Origin: Actinomycetota bacterium
GTDB taxonomy: Bacteria; Actinomycetota; Actinomycetes; Nanopelagicales; Nanopelagicaceae
Assembly (NCBI GenBank): GCA_009704285.1
Contig: WLEM01000008.1
Coordinates: forward strand, 1-11,503
DNA: 11,503 nucleotides
Direction of reading: 5' to 3'
This document shows positions 1 to 7,651 of this stretch, piece by piece. The notes beneath the pieces are model-generated. The model had not been told where the DNA came from, searched no databases, and was given only the letters and a program-made list of their open reading frames with translations. Each line of letters opens with the position of its first letter. The stretch's first letter is position 1. A program made the position numbers and the translations under genes.

Positions 1-117
1 GTGATTGGTGATGATGAATTGGCCACTGGGAATTGCCAATTGAAAATAATGAGTAGCGGTGAGTTGATATCCAGTACCCTTGATGCTTCAGGTCTAGTTA
101 AAACGATTGGTAAATAG
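1..117 (+). CDS. hisS: Histidyl-tRNA synthetase, C-terminal end (partial)
   Basis: Reading frame 1 is open from the window edge to a TAG at 115-117 and gives the last 38 residues of a protein. They read VIGDDELATG near the start, then a short strand, SSGEL, and a terminal helix ending in KTIGK. This matches the C-terminal anticodon-binding domain of bacterial HisRS, where a strand of the type V(I/L)G-E-x-E-x-A-x-G is followed by a basic strand and a 'SGEQ'-like turn. The enzyme charges tRNA-His with histidine. The gene truly starts upstream of the window, so the GTG at position 1 is an internal valine codon. Its stop lies 6 bases before aspS, the usual hisS-aspS pairing, which implies a shared transcript. 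Only the tail is visible, so the identification rests on this short match plus the neighbour. Confidence 0.85.
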   Translation: MIGDDELATGNCQLKIMSSGELISSTLDASGLVKTIGK

Positions 118-123
118 TAAATA

Positions 124-1875
124 ATGTTGCGTACCCATGATGCAGGTTCATTAAATGAAAAATCAGTTGGTACTAATGTTGTTTTGGCTGGTTGGGTTGC
201 TCGCCGTAGGGATCATGGCGGGGTTGCCTTTATTGATCTAAGAGACTCATCCGGCGCGGTACAGGTTGTGATAAATGATGAAAAGATTGCTGGAGAGCTA
301 CGTGCTGAGTGGTGTGTCCTAATCTCAGGTGTCGTAAAAACTCGCCCAGCTGGAAATGAGAATAAAGATATTCCTACCGGTGCAATAGAGGTTGTTTGTG
401 AATCGCTAGAGGTTTTAAGTGAAGCAGCTGCTCTTCCTTTCCCGGTAGATAGCGGAGACATTGGAAACATTTCCGAAGAGGTAAGACTTAAGTATCGCTA
501 CTTGGATTTAAGACGTGAAGGTCCGGCTAAAAATTTAAGATTGCGCTCCAAGGTTACATCTGCAATCCGTGAAGTAATGGCAGATCAGGATTTCCTAGAG
601 ATTGAAACTCCCTACTTAACCAGGTCTACTCCAGAAGGTGCCAGAGATTTTCTTGTTCCCGTTAGATTGCAACCAGGATCTTGGTACGCGCTTCCGCAGT
701 CACCACAATTATTCAAACAATTATTAATGGTTGCTGGCATGGAGAGGTATTACCAAATTGCGCGCTGTTTTCGTGATGAGGATTTTAGGGCAGATCGGCA
801 GCCAGAGTTTACCCAGTTGGATATTGAGATCTCATTTGCTGATCAATCTGATGTAATCGCGGTGGCAGAAAAAGTCTTGACAACTGTTTTCGACAAAGTA
901 GTTAATTACAAGATTCCAACGCCAATCCCACATATGACATATCGAGATGCCATGCGTGATTATGGTTCGGATAAACCAGATTTACGATTTGATAGCAAGA
1001 TCATTGATGTAACAAGTTTCTTCAAGGAAACTTCTTTTAGAGTTTTTCAAGCAGAGTACGTAGGCGCCGTAGTTATGCCAAAGGGAGCAGCAACGCCTCG
1101 ACGTGAATTAGATGCTTGGCAGGATTGGGCAAAAGCTCGTGGAGCCAAAGGCTTGGCATACATATTAGTTGGCGAAGATGGAACCTTATCTGGACCGGTA
1201 GCTAAGAACCTGTCAGAGAAAGAAAGTGCTGGAATCGCAAGCACTGTTGGTGCCAAAAATGGTGATGCGATTTTCTTTGCTGCTGGTGCAACTGTATCTT
1301 CACAAAGTTTGTTAGGTGCGGTGCGACTAGAAATTGGTCAGCGATGTAATTTAATCGATGAGAAAGCTTGGAAATTTGTATGGATAGTTGATGCTCCTAT
1401 GTTTGAACCAGTTGATGCAGAAAATCCAGCAGCTGGTTGGACGGCAGTTCACCACCCATTCACCGGGCCTAAACCAGAGTACGCAACTACTTTTGATACC
1501 AATCCACAAGAAGCTTTAGCTTATGCCTATGACATTGTTCTAAACGGTAATGAAATTGGTGGTGGGTCAATTCGTATCCATCAACGCGATGTTCAACAGC
1601 GAGTCTTTAAGACAATTGGATTGTCACAAAGTGAAGCGGAAAGTAAATTTGGATTTCTGCTAGAAGCATTTAATTATGGACCGCCACCACATGGTGGCAT
1701 TGCCCTGGGGCTAGATAGATTATGTGCATTATTAGCCGGGGCTCAATCAATTCGAGAAGTTATTGCATTTCCGAAAACGGCCAGTGGTGGTGATCCTTTA
1801 ACAGGTGCACCAACACCTATTACGCCAGCACAACGTAAAGAGTCAGGGGTCGATACACCAGCGGTTGCCAAATAG
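124..1875 (+). CDS. aspS: Aspartyl-tRNA synthetase, probably non-discriminating (Asp/Asn)
   Basis: This is a 583-residue class II tRNA synthetase of the bacterial AspRS type (E. coli AspRS is about 590). An N-terminal OB-fold anticodon-binding domain (about 1-105) contains [10 protein letters not shown]. The catalytic core carries the QSPQ segment, motif 2 starting RCFRDED at R214, and motif 3 with GLDR at 529-532. A GAD-type insertion domain lies at about 275-400. The enzyme activates aspartate with ATP and transfers it to tRNA-Asp. Residue His31 and the Gly at 77 (in TRPAGN) match the pair associated with non-discriminating AspRS in mycobacteria and Pseudomonas, so it probably also makes Asp-tRNA-Asn for repair by GatCAB; this is inference. 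The ATG at 124 gives the expected MLRTHDAG start. No clear Shine-Dalgarno sequence is visible, and hisS ends 6 bases upstream, so translation probably depends on coupling or initiates without one. Confidence 0.97.
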   Translation: MLRTHDAGSLNEKSVGTNVVLAGWVARRRDHGGVAFIDLRDSSGAVQVVINDEKIAGELRAEWCVLISGVVKTRPAGNENKDIPTGAIEVVCESLEVLSEAAALPFPVDSGDIGNISEEVRLKYRYLDLRREGPAKNLRLRSKVTSAIREVMADQDFLEIETPYLTRSTPEGARDFLVPVRLQPGSWYALPQSPQLFKQLLMVAGMERYYQIARCFRDEDFRADRQPEFTQLDIEISFADQSDVIAVAEKVLTTVFDKVVNYKIPTPIPHMTYRDAMRDYGSDKPDLRFDSKIIDVTSFFKETSFRVFQAEYVGAVVMPKGAATPRRELDAWQDWAKARGAKGLAYILVGEDGTLSGPVAKNLSEKESAGIASTVGAKNGDAIFFAAGATVSSQSLLGAVRLEIGQRCNLIDEKAWKFVWIVDAPMFEPVDAENPAAGWTAVHHPFTGPKPEYATTFDTNPQEALAYAYDIVLNGNEIGGGSIRIHQRDVQQRVFKTIGLSQSEAESKFGFLLEAFNYGPPPHGGIALGLDRLCALLAGAQSIREVIAFPKTASGGDPLTGAPTPITPAQRKESGVDTPAVAK

Positions 1876-1920
1876 TTCCCACCTTTTCAGGTATTCTTCC
1901 CAACATGGGCCCAGGTGGAA
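1876..1920 (+). repeat. Nested inverted repeats spanning the start of the DUF948 gene
   Basis: An outer pair is formed by TTCCCACCT (1876-1884) and AGGTGGAA (1913-1920), complementary apart from one bulged C. Inside it, CCCA (1899-1902) pairs with TGGG (1906-1909) around a 3-base loop that includes the A of the start codon. No T-run follows, so this is not an intrinsic terminator. In RNA reading through from aspS it could fold over the start site. It may be chance, since both stems are short. Confidence 0.35.
1892..1897 (+). promoter_or_regulatory. Candidate -10 element for a leaderless transcript
   Basis: TATTCT (fits TANNNT) ends 7 bases before the ATG at 1905, so transcription would begin at or next to the start codon. 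The gene has no Shine-Dalgarno sequence, which fits a leaderless message, a common arrangement in actinobacteria. A TTGCCA at 1865-1870 resembles a -35 box but the 21-base spacer is too long, so it is probably not part of the promoter. Confidence 0.45.
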
Positions 1921-2216
1921 TTGCAACGATTATTGCCGCATCCAGCCTTGCTGTAATTGCGGTTGCAATCGCCTATGCGGTGATTAGAGCTTCCAGATTG
2001 ATTGATGAAATTACCAAAACAGTTGCCATGATCAACAGCCCTTTGAAGAGTTTAAGCAATGCTGGAAAATCAATTGAGAATTTAACAAAAAAGGTTTCAA
2101 CAGCAACTGAATCATTTCTAGATGAGAACCCGATAGCCATGAAGGCTGCAGCTGCGGTCTTTGGAGCGGTTAAGCAAAAGAAAAAGGGTAAGAAAAAAAG
2201 CAAAGCGAAGGAGTAG
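1905..2216 (+). CDS. Small single-helix membrane protein, DUF948-like
   Basis: This is a 103-residue protein with one N-terminal hydrophobic segment (about residues 5-26, from GIATII to AYAVIR). An amphipathic, helix-prone stretch follows (about 28-80, [13 protein letters not shown] through [11 protein letters not shown]). The tail is very lysine-rich (about 90-103, [11 protein letters not shown]). This architecture and the position just before alaS match the DUF948 proteins of actinobacteria, whose molecular function is unknown. From the topology I infer a membrane anchor with a cytoplasmic helical and basic tail that could touch nucleic acid or the membrane surface. It is shorter than the roughly 130-150 residues I would expect for the family, suggesting reduction of the middle helical part. 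No Shine-Dalgarno sequence precedes the ATG; a TATTCT 7 bases upstream suggests a leaderless message. It ends 2 bases before the alaS start and carries the alaS ribosome-binding site in its last codons. Confidence 0.75.
   Translation: MGPGGIATIIAASSLAVIAVAIAYAVIRASRLIDEITKTVAMINSPLKSLSNAGKSIENLTKKVSTATESFLDENPIAMKAAAAVFGAVKQKKKGKKKSKAKE
2208..2213 (+). promoter_or_regulatory. Strong Shine-Dalgarno sequence of alaS
   Basis: AAGGAG lies 5 bases before the alaS ATG at 2219. It is embedded in the last codons of the DUF948 gene and is the clearest ribosome-binding site in the window. It fixes the alaS start. Confidence 0.85.
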
Positions 2217-2218
2217 AT

Positions 2219-4900
2219 ATGAACTCTGCTGACATTCGCTCCAGATGGTTAAAGTACTTTGAATCAAATAATTCTTTGAATTTGCCTCATACTGTTGTTC
2301 CATCTGCATCATTGATAGCAGATGACCCCAACCTGTTATTGGTAAATGCTGGCATGGTTCCTTTCAAACCTTACTTTTTAGGCGAGATTAAACCACCATA
2401 CAAACGCGCAACCTCAGTTCAAAAATGTGTTCGAACCTTAGATATTGATGAGGTGGGAAAAACAACTAGGCATGCATCATTTTTTCAAATGTGCGGAAAT
2501 TTCTCCTTCGGTGATTATTTCAAAGAAGGAGCTATAGCTCTCTCTTGGGAGCTACTTACTAAGTCGACCTCTGATGGTGGTTATGGATTTAGCGAAGATA
2601 AACTCTGGGTAACTGTTTATAAAGATGATGATGAAGCTGCACAAATTTGGGAGAAGCAAATTGGTGTTCCGAAAAATCGAATCCAAAGACGAGATATGGC
2701 AGATAATTTTTGGTCGATGGGCGTTCCTGGTCCTTGTGGACCATGTTCTGAAATCTACTTTGACCGCGGTGCTGCATATGGCAAAGAGGGTGGTCCGATA
2801 GCTGACGAAGATAGATATCTTGAGATTTGGAATCTTGTTTTTATGCAAAATGTTCGTGGTGAGGGAGGGGATAAGAACACCTTCCCAATTGTTGGAGAGC
2901 TACCGGCAAAGAATATTGATACAGGATTGGGTTTGGAAAGAACTGCAGCATTGCTCCAAGGTGTTGAAAATATTTATGAAATTGACACCACAAAAATCAT
3001 TCTTGATAAGGCCTCTGATTTAACTAAAGTTAAATATGGCAAAGAGGTTAAAGATGATATTTCGTTGAGAGTGGTTGCAGATCACAGCAGGACAGCGATG
3101 ATGCTAATCGGTGATGGAGTTACGCCAGGTAATGAGGGCCGTGGTTATGTTTTAAGAAGAATGATGCGCAGAACAATAAGAAATATGAGATTGCTAGGCT
3201 CTCAGGATTTGGTGATTTCAGAGTTAATGAAGAGCTCAATACAGGCAATGGGACCTCAATACCCAGAACTTATTAAGGATTCAGAGCGTATTTTGTCAAT
3301 CGCCCAAGCCGAGGAAGATTCATTCATACAAACGCTAAAAAGTGGAACTAGTATTTTTGATATCGCTGCTGAGGATTTGAAGAAATCAAAACAGAAGGCA
3401 GTGTCTGGAGACACAGCATTTAAATTACATGACACCTATGGATTCCCATTTGATCTAACGCTGGAGATGGCTCGCGAACAGGGTTTAGAGGTTGATGAAA
3501 AAGGTTTTAGAAAGTTGATGAATGAACAGAGAGATCGGGCAAAAGCTGATGCAAAGCTTAAGAAAAGTGGTCATACCGATTTAACTGAATACAGGTCGAT
3601 AATTGATACCTCCGGTCCTACTAAATTTATCGGTTATGAGAAAAACTCTAGCGAAGCAAAATTGACAGGGTTATTAGTCGCTGGAAAGAACTCTGGCGAA
3701 GCAAATATAGGTACTGAAATTGAGATAACTCTGGATCGAACACCATTTTATGCTGAAGGTGGTGGCCAGTTAGCTGATGCTGGAAAAATAAAGTTATCAA
3801 ATGGAGCTGTTATTCAAATTGATGATGTTCAGTCGCCACTGCCAGGATTAATTGTTCACAGGGGAACGGTGATAAGTGGACAGGTTAAGCAAGGTGATCA
3901 AGTACTAGCTGAGATTGATCTAGAGCGAAGAATGGCTATCTCTAGAGCGCACACAGCAACACATATGGTTCATAAAGCATTTCGAGAGGCGTTGGGAGAA
4001 ACAGCTACTCAAGCAGGCTCTGAGAATGCACCTGGAAGATTTAGATTTGATTTTCCGTCGACAAGTTCAGTGCCCGATTCCGTATTAGCTGATGTCGAAA
4101 GTCGAGTGAATGAATTATTGATTGCAGATCTTTCAGTAGAAGCTCAGGTTATGACTCAAGATGCTGCTAAAGCAATGGGCGCGATGGCGCTATTTGGTGA
4201 AAAATATGGCGACCAGGTCCGCGTGGTGAGCATAGGAGATTGGGCTAAGGAATTGTGCGGCGGAACTCATGTAAGTAGATCCGGTCAGTTGGGATTGGTT
4301 AAGTTGCTATCTGAATCTTCAATTGGCGCAGGCGTTAGAAGAATTGAAGCTTTGGTAGGGCATGACGCTTACCAGTTCTTAGCTAGAGAACACGTATTAC
4401 TTAATTCTCTAACTGAGATAATAAAAGGAGTAAGAACAGAGGAGTTACCGCAGCGAATCTCCGAGCTGGTTGAAAAGATGAAGGTTATGGAGAAGGAGTT
4501 AGCGGTTGTTAGAAGTGCTAAGGCGATGGCTTCAGCTGCTGAGCTTGTTAAGAAAGCGAAGCCGATCGGTCAAATTAACTTGTTAACCGCCCAATTAGAA
4601 AATGAAGTATCAGTGGATGACATGAGGTCTATTGCTATTGATTTGAAAGGTAAGTTGAAGAGTGGGGTGGTTGTACTTGCCACAATCAATAATTCAAAAC
4701 CAATGTTGGTAGCTGCAGTATCGCCAGAGGCAATAAAACTTGGTGTTAAAGCAGGAGAGTTAATAAAGATTGGTTCAACCGTACTCGGCGGAGGCGGAGG
4801 CGGAAAAGATGACTTTGCCCAAGGCGGTGGAACTGAGCCAAAACACATTGATCAAGCACTTGCAGAAATTACGAAAGCAACAACTGGAAAGATTAGTTAA
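2219..4900 (+). CDS. alaS: Alanyl-tRNA synthetase
   Basis: This is a full-length AlaRS of 893 residues (usual length about 870-900). It charges tRNA-Ala and hydrolyses mischarged Ser- and Gly-tRNA-Ala. The N-terminal class II catalytic domain contains [13 protein letters not shown], the [19 protein letters not shown] segment and motif 3 GLGLER at 236-241. The editing domain has the metal-binding set HTATH (H578, H582) and CGGTH (C680, H684). The C-terminal C-Ala domain ends with a run of six glycines (857-862) followed by KDDFAQGGG, close to the family's usual Gly-rich DxAQGGG signature. All key residues are present, so it should be active. Start choice is secure because of the AAGGAG five bases upstream. 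It probably heads a transcript continuing into ruvX, 8 bases downstream. Confidence 0.98.
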   Translation: MNSADIRSRWLKYFESNNSLNLPHTVVPSASLIADDPNLLLVNAGMVPFKPYFLGEIKPPYKRATSVQKCVRTLDIDEVGKTTRHASFFQMCGNFSFGDYFKEGAIALSWELLTKSTSDGGYGFSEDKLWVTVYKDDDEAAQIWEKQIGVPKNRIQRRDMADNFWSMGVPGPCGPCSEIYFDRGAAYGKEGGPIADEDRYLEIWNLVFMQNVRGEGGDKNTFPIVGELPAKNIDTGLGLERTAALLQGVENIYEIDTTKIILDKASDLTKVKYGKEVKDDISLRVVADHSRTAMMLIGDGVTPGNEGRGYVLRRMMRRTIRNMRLLGSQDLVISELMKSSIQAMGPQYPELIKDSERILSIAQAEEDSFIQTLKSGTSIFDIAAEDLKKSKQKAVSGDTAFKLHDTYGFPFDLTLEMAREQGLEVDEKGFRKLMNEQRDRAKADAKLKKSGHTDLTEYRSIIDTSGPTKFIGYEKNSSEAKLTGLLVAGKNSGEANIGTEIEITLDRTPFYAEGGGQLADAGKIKLSNGAVIQIDDVQSPLPGLIVHRGTVISGQVKQGDQVLAEIDLERRMAISRAHTATHMVHKAFREALGETATQAGSENAPGRFRFDFPSTSSVPDSVLADVESRVNELLIADLSVEAQVMTQDAAKAMGAMALFGEKYGDQVRVVSIGDWAKELCGGTHVSRSGQLGLVKLLSESSIGAGVRRIEALVGHDAYQFLAREHVLLNSLTEIIKGVRTEELPQRISELVEKMKVMEKELAVVRSAKAMASAAELVKKAKPIGQINLLTAQLENEVSVDDMRSIAIDLKGKLKSGVVVLATINNSKPMLVAAVSPEAIKLGVKAGELIKIGSTVLGGGGGGKDDFAQGGGTEPKHIDQALAEITKATTGKIS

Positions 4901-4908
4901 ATAGCTGG

Positions 4909-5367
4909 ATGGAAATGAAAACACCAATCGCGCAGGGCCGTCGAATTGGTTTTGATTATGGAGAGAAGCGGATAGGAGTTGCCACCTCTGATTCTGAATC
5001 AATTCTTGTTTCACCTCATGCCACAATAAACAATGATGCTGATTTGTCTTTAAAAATCGGCGAGATATTAAATGATGTACAACCTATATATATCGTGATT
5101 GGAAATCCAAAACACTTGTCTGGTGCAGACAGCTCAAAATCCGATGAAGCTGCCAGTTTTGCAGCGCTAGTCAGGTCTCTATATGAAGGTCCTATCTATT
5201 TGGTTGATGAAAGACTTAGCACTCAAGTTTCTTATGCTCAGATGAGAGAAGCTGGTAAAAGTGCGCGAGATAGTAAAAGCGTTATTGATCAGATCGCTGC
5301 GGTGAATATTCTTGAAACTGCGTTGTTAAATGAAAAGTCCAATACTTCGATCGGAACCCGTTTTTGA
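4909..5367 (+). CDS. ruvX: RuvX/YqgF family RNase H-fold nuclease (pre-16S rRNA processing)
   Basis: The 152-residue protein has the RNase H-like fold signature of the YqgF/RuvX family. It shows IGFDYGEKRIGVA with Asp16, the strand IVIGNPKHLSG, VDERLST with Glu101, and SVIDQIAA with Asp127, giving the complete acidic metal-binding triad. In E. coli the family matures the 5' end of 16S rRNA; in mycobacteria it has also been linked to Holliday junction processing. Two in-frame ATGs (4909 and 4915) are possible starts. Neither has a good Shine-Dalgarno sequence, and the choice affects only two residues. It follows alaS by 8 bases and its TGA overlaps the TTG start of mltG. The alaS-ruvX-mltG order is standard in actinobacteria. 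Confidence 0.95.
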   Translation: MEMKTPIAQGRRIGFDYGEKRIGVATSDSESILVSPHATINNDADLSLKIGEILNDVQPIYIVIGNPKHLSGADSSKSDEAASFAALVRSLYEGPIYLVDERLSTQVSYAQMREAGKSARDSKSVIDQIAAVNILETALLNEKSNTSIGTRF

Positions 5368-6359
5368 GAAAAGTAATCCCTCCGCTGGCGGTAGCTATAA
5401 TTTTCACCTTAATCGCAATCTCAACCCATAACGCATTCTTACTAAACGATTACCGAAATGTTATTTCTGCAGAAAAAGTTGAGATATTGATTGAACCTGG
5501 GGATACAGGGGTGAAGATTGCTCAAAAACTTAAAGATTCTGGCGTGATTAAAGCTGAGAAAGTATTTATCAAAATTGCTATCAATGATAAGCGGGCAAAT
5601 GGTATTTCACCTGGTTTACACGAGTTAGATGTGGGCATATCTGCGCAATCTGCATTGGAACAATTACTTGATCCAAAACGTAACCGCGGATTATTTGGTT
5701 TTGTTGAAGGACTTAGGAAGAATGAAATATTTGATTTGTTGACTAAGTCCAAATTAGTCACTGGCAAGTACTCGGCGAATGCCAAGATCGATCCACTTTA
5801 TAAGACAAAAGATGTAGAAGGTTTTCTCTTTCCAGCACAGTATTCGATAGTTCCTGGTACAACTTTTGATCAAGCAGTTGACCAAATGGTTCAGCGATTT
5901 TACATTTCGGCTAAGCAGAGCGGTATAGAAAATGGCTATCGAGGCTTTTCACCTTTCGAATTATTGATAATTGCCTCGATGATTCAGTCAGAGGGGGATA
6001 TTGTAGATTTTCCTAAGATAGCGCGAGTGATTTATAACCGCCTTGAAATAGGCATGCCTTTGCAGATCAATGCAACCATTGATTACGCAACCAATACTCG
6101 TGGAAAGATAAGGCTCCCGTACAAGAGATTGGATACGAATTCTAAATACAACACCTATAAGTATCGAGGGCTGCCGCCAGGACCAATTAGCAATCCAGGT
6201 GAACAAGCAATGTCAGCAGCTGTTAATCCAGCAAACGGGGATTGGTTATATTACGTTACAGTCAAACCAGGAGATACTAGATTTACCAGATCTTTCGACG
6301 AATTTAATGTTTGGGCAAATGAATTTAGAAAAAATGAAGATGCGGGGTTGTTTGGTTGA
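5364..6359 (+). CDS. mltG: Endolytic murein transglycosylase MltG (YceG-like)
   Basis: This 331-residue protein has one N-terminal membrane helix (about 4-25) preceded by only a few residues. A LysM-like region follows (about 38-75, ILIEPGDTGVKIAQKL), then the YceG catalytic domain. Family marks are VEGFLFPAQYSI, IASMIQSEG, ARVIYNRL, YNTYKYRGLPPGPI and the AAVNPANGDWLYYV block. MltG cleaves nascent glycan strands at the membrane and limits strand length. Glu210, in SEG, aligns with the Glu I take as catalytic; the other Glu of the common E-x-E motif is Gln208 here, and the usual Asp after the LQ motif is Asn236. The protein uses a TTG start overlapping the ruvX stop (TTGA), with no strong Shine-Dalgarno sequence, so translation is probably coupled. 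Unlike many actinobacterial homologues it has no long disordered basic N-terminus. Confidence 0.93.
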   Translation: MRKVIPPLAVAIIFTLIAISTHNAFLLNDYRNVISAEKVEILIEPGDTGVKIAQKLKDSGVIKAEKVFIKIAINDKRANGISPGLHELDVGISAQSALEQLLDPKRNRGLFGFVEGLRKNEIFDLLTKSKLVTGKYSANAKIDPLYKTKDVEGFLFPAQYSIVPGTTFDQAVDQMVQRFYISAKQSGIENGYRGFSPFELLIIASMIQSEGDIVDFPKIARVIYNRLEIGMPLQINATIDYATNTRGKIRLPYKRLDTNSKYNTYKYRGLPPGPISNPGEQAMSAAVNPANGDWLYYVTVKPGDTRFTRSFDEFNVWANEFRKNEDAGLFG

Positions 6360-7153
6360 TTAAATTAGCAGTCGCTGGCTCGCCGATAGCGCATTCTCTT
6401 TCGCCACTTCTACACTCCACTGCATACCAAATGCTTGGCGTAGAAGCGGAATTTCTAGCTCACGAAGTTAGTGAACAGGATTTTGGAAACTTTTATTTTG
6501 AATCAAAAAACTCTCAGTATCGCGGCTTGGCGCTGACCATGCCACTGAAGGAGATATGTATTGGATTCATAGACAGGGTAGATCCAATCGCCAAACAAAT
6601 CTCATCGGTGAATACAGTAATTTTCGAATCAACTGGAAGCATTGGAATTTCTACTGATTTGCTGGCATTTAAAAATTTGCTCCAACCATATTTTGGCAAG
6701 AAGATTGCAATCTTAGGAGCGGGTGGCACAGCAAGAGCCGCACTTGGCGCCCTTAAAGGTACAAACACCGAAGTAACGGTGGTGACCAGATCGATGGTCA
6801 GACATGATCAACTTCATGCGGCTGCAGCAGACTTAGATATCAATTTCCTGGATTGGCACAATTTTGAAGAGATACAAGATCGTGATTTGATCATATCTAC
6901 AACACCGGCAGGTGCCACCGATGGACTATCGATTATCTCAACCAAGGCGGATTTTTTTGAAGTTGTTTATCACCCTTGGCCAACTGAACTAGCCAAACGT
7001 TATCAAAACCTCGGAAAACATGTAATCGGTGGGCTAGCTTTACTAGTTGAGCAAGCTTTATTTCAGATTAATTATTTCTCCCAAAAAGAATTTGATTTTG
7101 ATTCCATGAGGCGAGAGTTGCTTAAGGTTGCATCGGAGGCGGTTAGAAAGTAA
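6356..7153 (+). CDS. aroE: Shikimate dehydrogenase
   Basis: AroE reduces 3-dehydroshikimate to shikimate with NADPH, step 4 of the shikimate pathway. The 265-residue protein has the substrate-binding motif HSLSPLLH near the N-terminus. Catalytic Lys65 (MPLK), Asn86 (SVNT) and Asp101 (STD) sit at or within one residue of the E. coli positions. The cofactor loop is GAGGTARA. The C-terminal GGLALLVEQALFQ matches the GxxML(V)xQ region. Small departures are GISTD for the usual G-x-NTD, STTPAG for NTTPxG, and EVVYHPWPT for DVVYxPxxT. All are conservative and the enzyme is expected to work. It starts with TTG, overlapping the mltG stop as TTGA; a GGGG at 6344-6347 may serve as a weak ribosome-binding site. 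A 45-base gap follows. Confidence 0.95.
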   Translation: MIKLAVAGSPIAHSLSPLLHSTAYQMLGVEAEFLAHEVSEQDFGNFYFESKNSQYRGLALTMPLKEICIGFIDRVDPIAKQISSVNTVIFESTGSIGISTDLLAFKNLLQPYFGKKIAILGAGGTARAALGALKGTNTEVTVVTRSMVRHDQLHAAAADLDINFLDWHNFEEIQDRDLIISTTPAGATDGLSIISTKADFFEVVYHPWPTELAKRYQNLGKHVIGGLALLVEQALFQINYFSQKEFDFDSMRRELLKVASEAVRK

Positions 7154-7171
7154 TCCACAGGAGTACATCTA

Positions 7172-7200
7172 GCTCATAGATTTAAGTAATCTAAATGAGT
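7172..7200 (+). repeat. Bulged inverted repeat over the start of the A24 peptidase gene
   Basis: AGATT (7178-7182) pairs with AATCT (7188-7192) around TAAGT. After a 2-base AA bulge the pairing continues as CTCAT (7173-7177) with ATGAG (7195-7199), plus a possible G-T pair at 7172/7200. That is 10 paired positions ending on the GTG start codon. It is A+T-rich and has no following T-run, so it is not a terminator. It overlaps the candidate -10 box and could be an operator or an RNA hairpin over the start. Confidence 0.45.
7187..7192 (+). promoter_or_regulatory. Candidate -10 element for the A24 peptidase gene
   Basis: TAATCT fits TANNNT and ends 6 bases before the GTG at 7199, the spacing expected for a leaderless transcript. 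No -35 consensus is seen about 17 bases upstream. There is no ribosome-binding site adjacent to the GTG, which supports leaderless initiation. The element lies in the right arm of an inverted repeat. Confidence 0.4.
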
Positions 7201-7582
7201 GCTGCTAGAGATATTGGCGTTTATTTGGTTCATCAGAATTGCAATTTATGATATTCAAAATCACCTGATTAGAAACATTGACTTGATAATCGTAGGCATA
7301 CTTCTTATGCCTGGTCACTTTATGAATTGGAAAATAGGGTGTTTTGGTCTTGGCTTATACCTCCTAATAAATCTAGTTAGTGGCTGGAAAATAGGTTATG
7401 GAGATATAAAACTTTCATTTATTTGTTCAATTACCTTGGCCACAATTAATGAACTTTCAATTGCATTAACATCAACATGGATCCTTGCGGGGTTGTTTGC
7501 ATTAACTCAACCCCGAAGGAGTATTCCTTTTGCGCCATTCATGATAATTGGCACTTATTTCACAAAGATTCCACTGTTGTAA
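7199..7582 (+). CDS. Minimal A24-family prepilin peptidase-like membrane protease
   Basis: This is a 127-residue, very hydrophobic protein with about four or five membrane segments. Two aspartates sit in the A24 aspartic protease context: Asp18 in YDIQNHLIRN, the counterpart of the usual D-x-x-x-x-x-I-x-N loop, and Asp69 in GYGDIKL, the GxGD motif. The family cleaves the leader peptides of type IV pilin-like proteins at the inner membrane face. It lacks the N-terminal methyltransferase domain of full-length PilD-type enzymes. A short A24 protein between aroE and aroC is the standard actinobacterial arrangement (Rv2551c occupies this slot in M. tuberculosis). An in-frame TGA directly precedes the GTG, so no upstream start is possible. 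No pilin or assembly gene is in the window, so the substrate is unknown. Its composition is somewhat A+T-richer than its neighbours, as expected of a membrane protein. Confidence 0.87.
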   Translation: MLLEILAFIWFIRIAIYDIQNHLIRNIDLIIVGILLMPGHFMNWKIGCFGLGLYLLINLVSGWKIGYGDIKLSFICSITLATINELSIALTSTWILAGLFALTQPRRSIPFAPFMIIGTYFTKIPLL

Positions 7583-7642
7583 GGGTTAATTGAGCGCAGG
7601 ATAAGTGCCAGATCTGAGAGAATACTCCCATCAAACTTGAGT

Positions 7643-7646
7643 GGAG
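7643..7646 (+). promoter_or_regulatory. Ribosome-binding site deciding the aroC start
   Basis: GGAG lies 5 bases before the GTG at 7652 and downstream of the alternative TTG at 7637. It therefore selects the GTG, which also yields the family-typical N-terminus [12 protein letters not shown]. The GGAG can pair with CTCC at 7625-7628. The 69 bases between the A24 gene and aroC otherwise hold nothing I recognise. Confidence 0.75.
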
Positions 7647-7651
7647 ATAAT

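Noticed and set aside
115..123. Leaderless promoter for aspS
   Set aside because: Although aspS lacks a Shine-Dalgarno sequence, no TANNNT box sits at the right distance from the ATG at 124. Cotranscription with hisS explains its expression better.
1805..1987. Forward 60-residue open frame spanning the aspS-DUF948 junction
   Set aside because: It overlaps the end of aspS and the start of the DUF948 gene in another frame, is rich in His, Cys and Asn, and resembles no family I know. It is a shadow frame.
2552..2848. Reverse-strand open frame of 98 residues inside alaS
   Set aside because: It lies entirely opposite conserved AlaRS catalytic codons and has no ribosome-binding site or recognisable domain. 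The other reverse-strand frames in the window are similar.
4787..4804. Three perfect tandem copies of GGCGGA
   Set aside because: They encode six in-frame glycines of the universal AlaRS C-terminal Gly-rich motif, so the repeat is explained by protein conservation.
7159..7163. AGGAG Shine-Dalgarno-like sequence in the aroE-A24 gap
   Set aside because: No start codon follows within about 30 bases. The A24 GTG is too far away for it to act normally.
7195..7251. ATG opening an 18-codon frame overlapping the A24 start
   Set aside because: The frame gives a short peptide with no features and ends quickly. The GTG four bases later opens the real gene.
7637..7651. TTG-initiated N-terminal extension of aroC
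   Set aside because: The extension contains the GGAG ribosome-binding site, and family members begin at the MLRW encoded from 7652.
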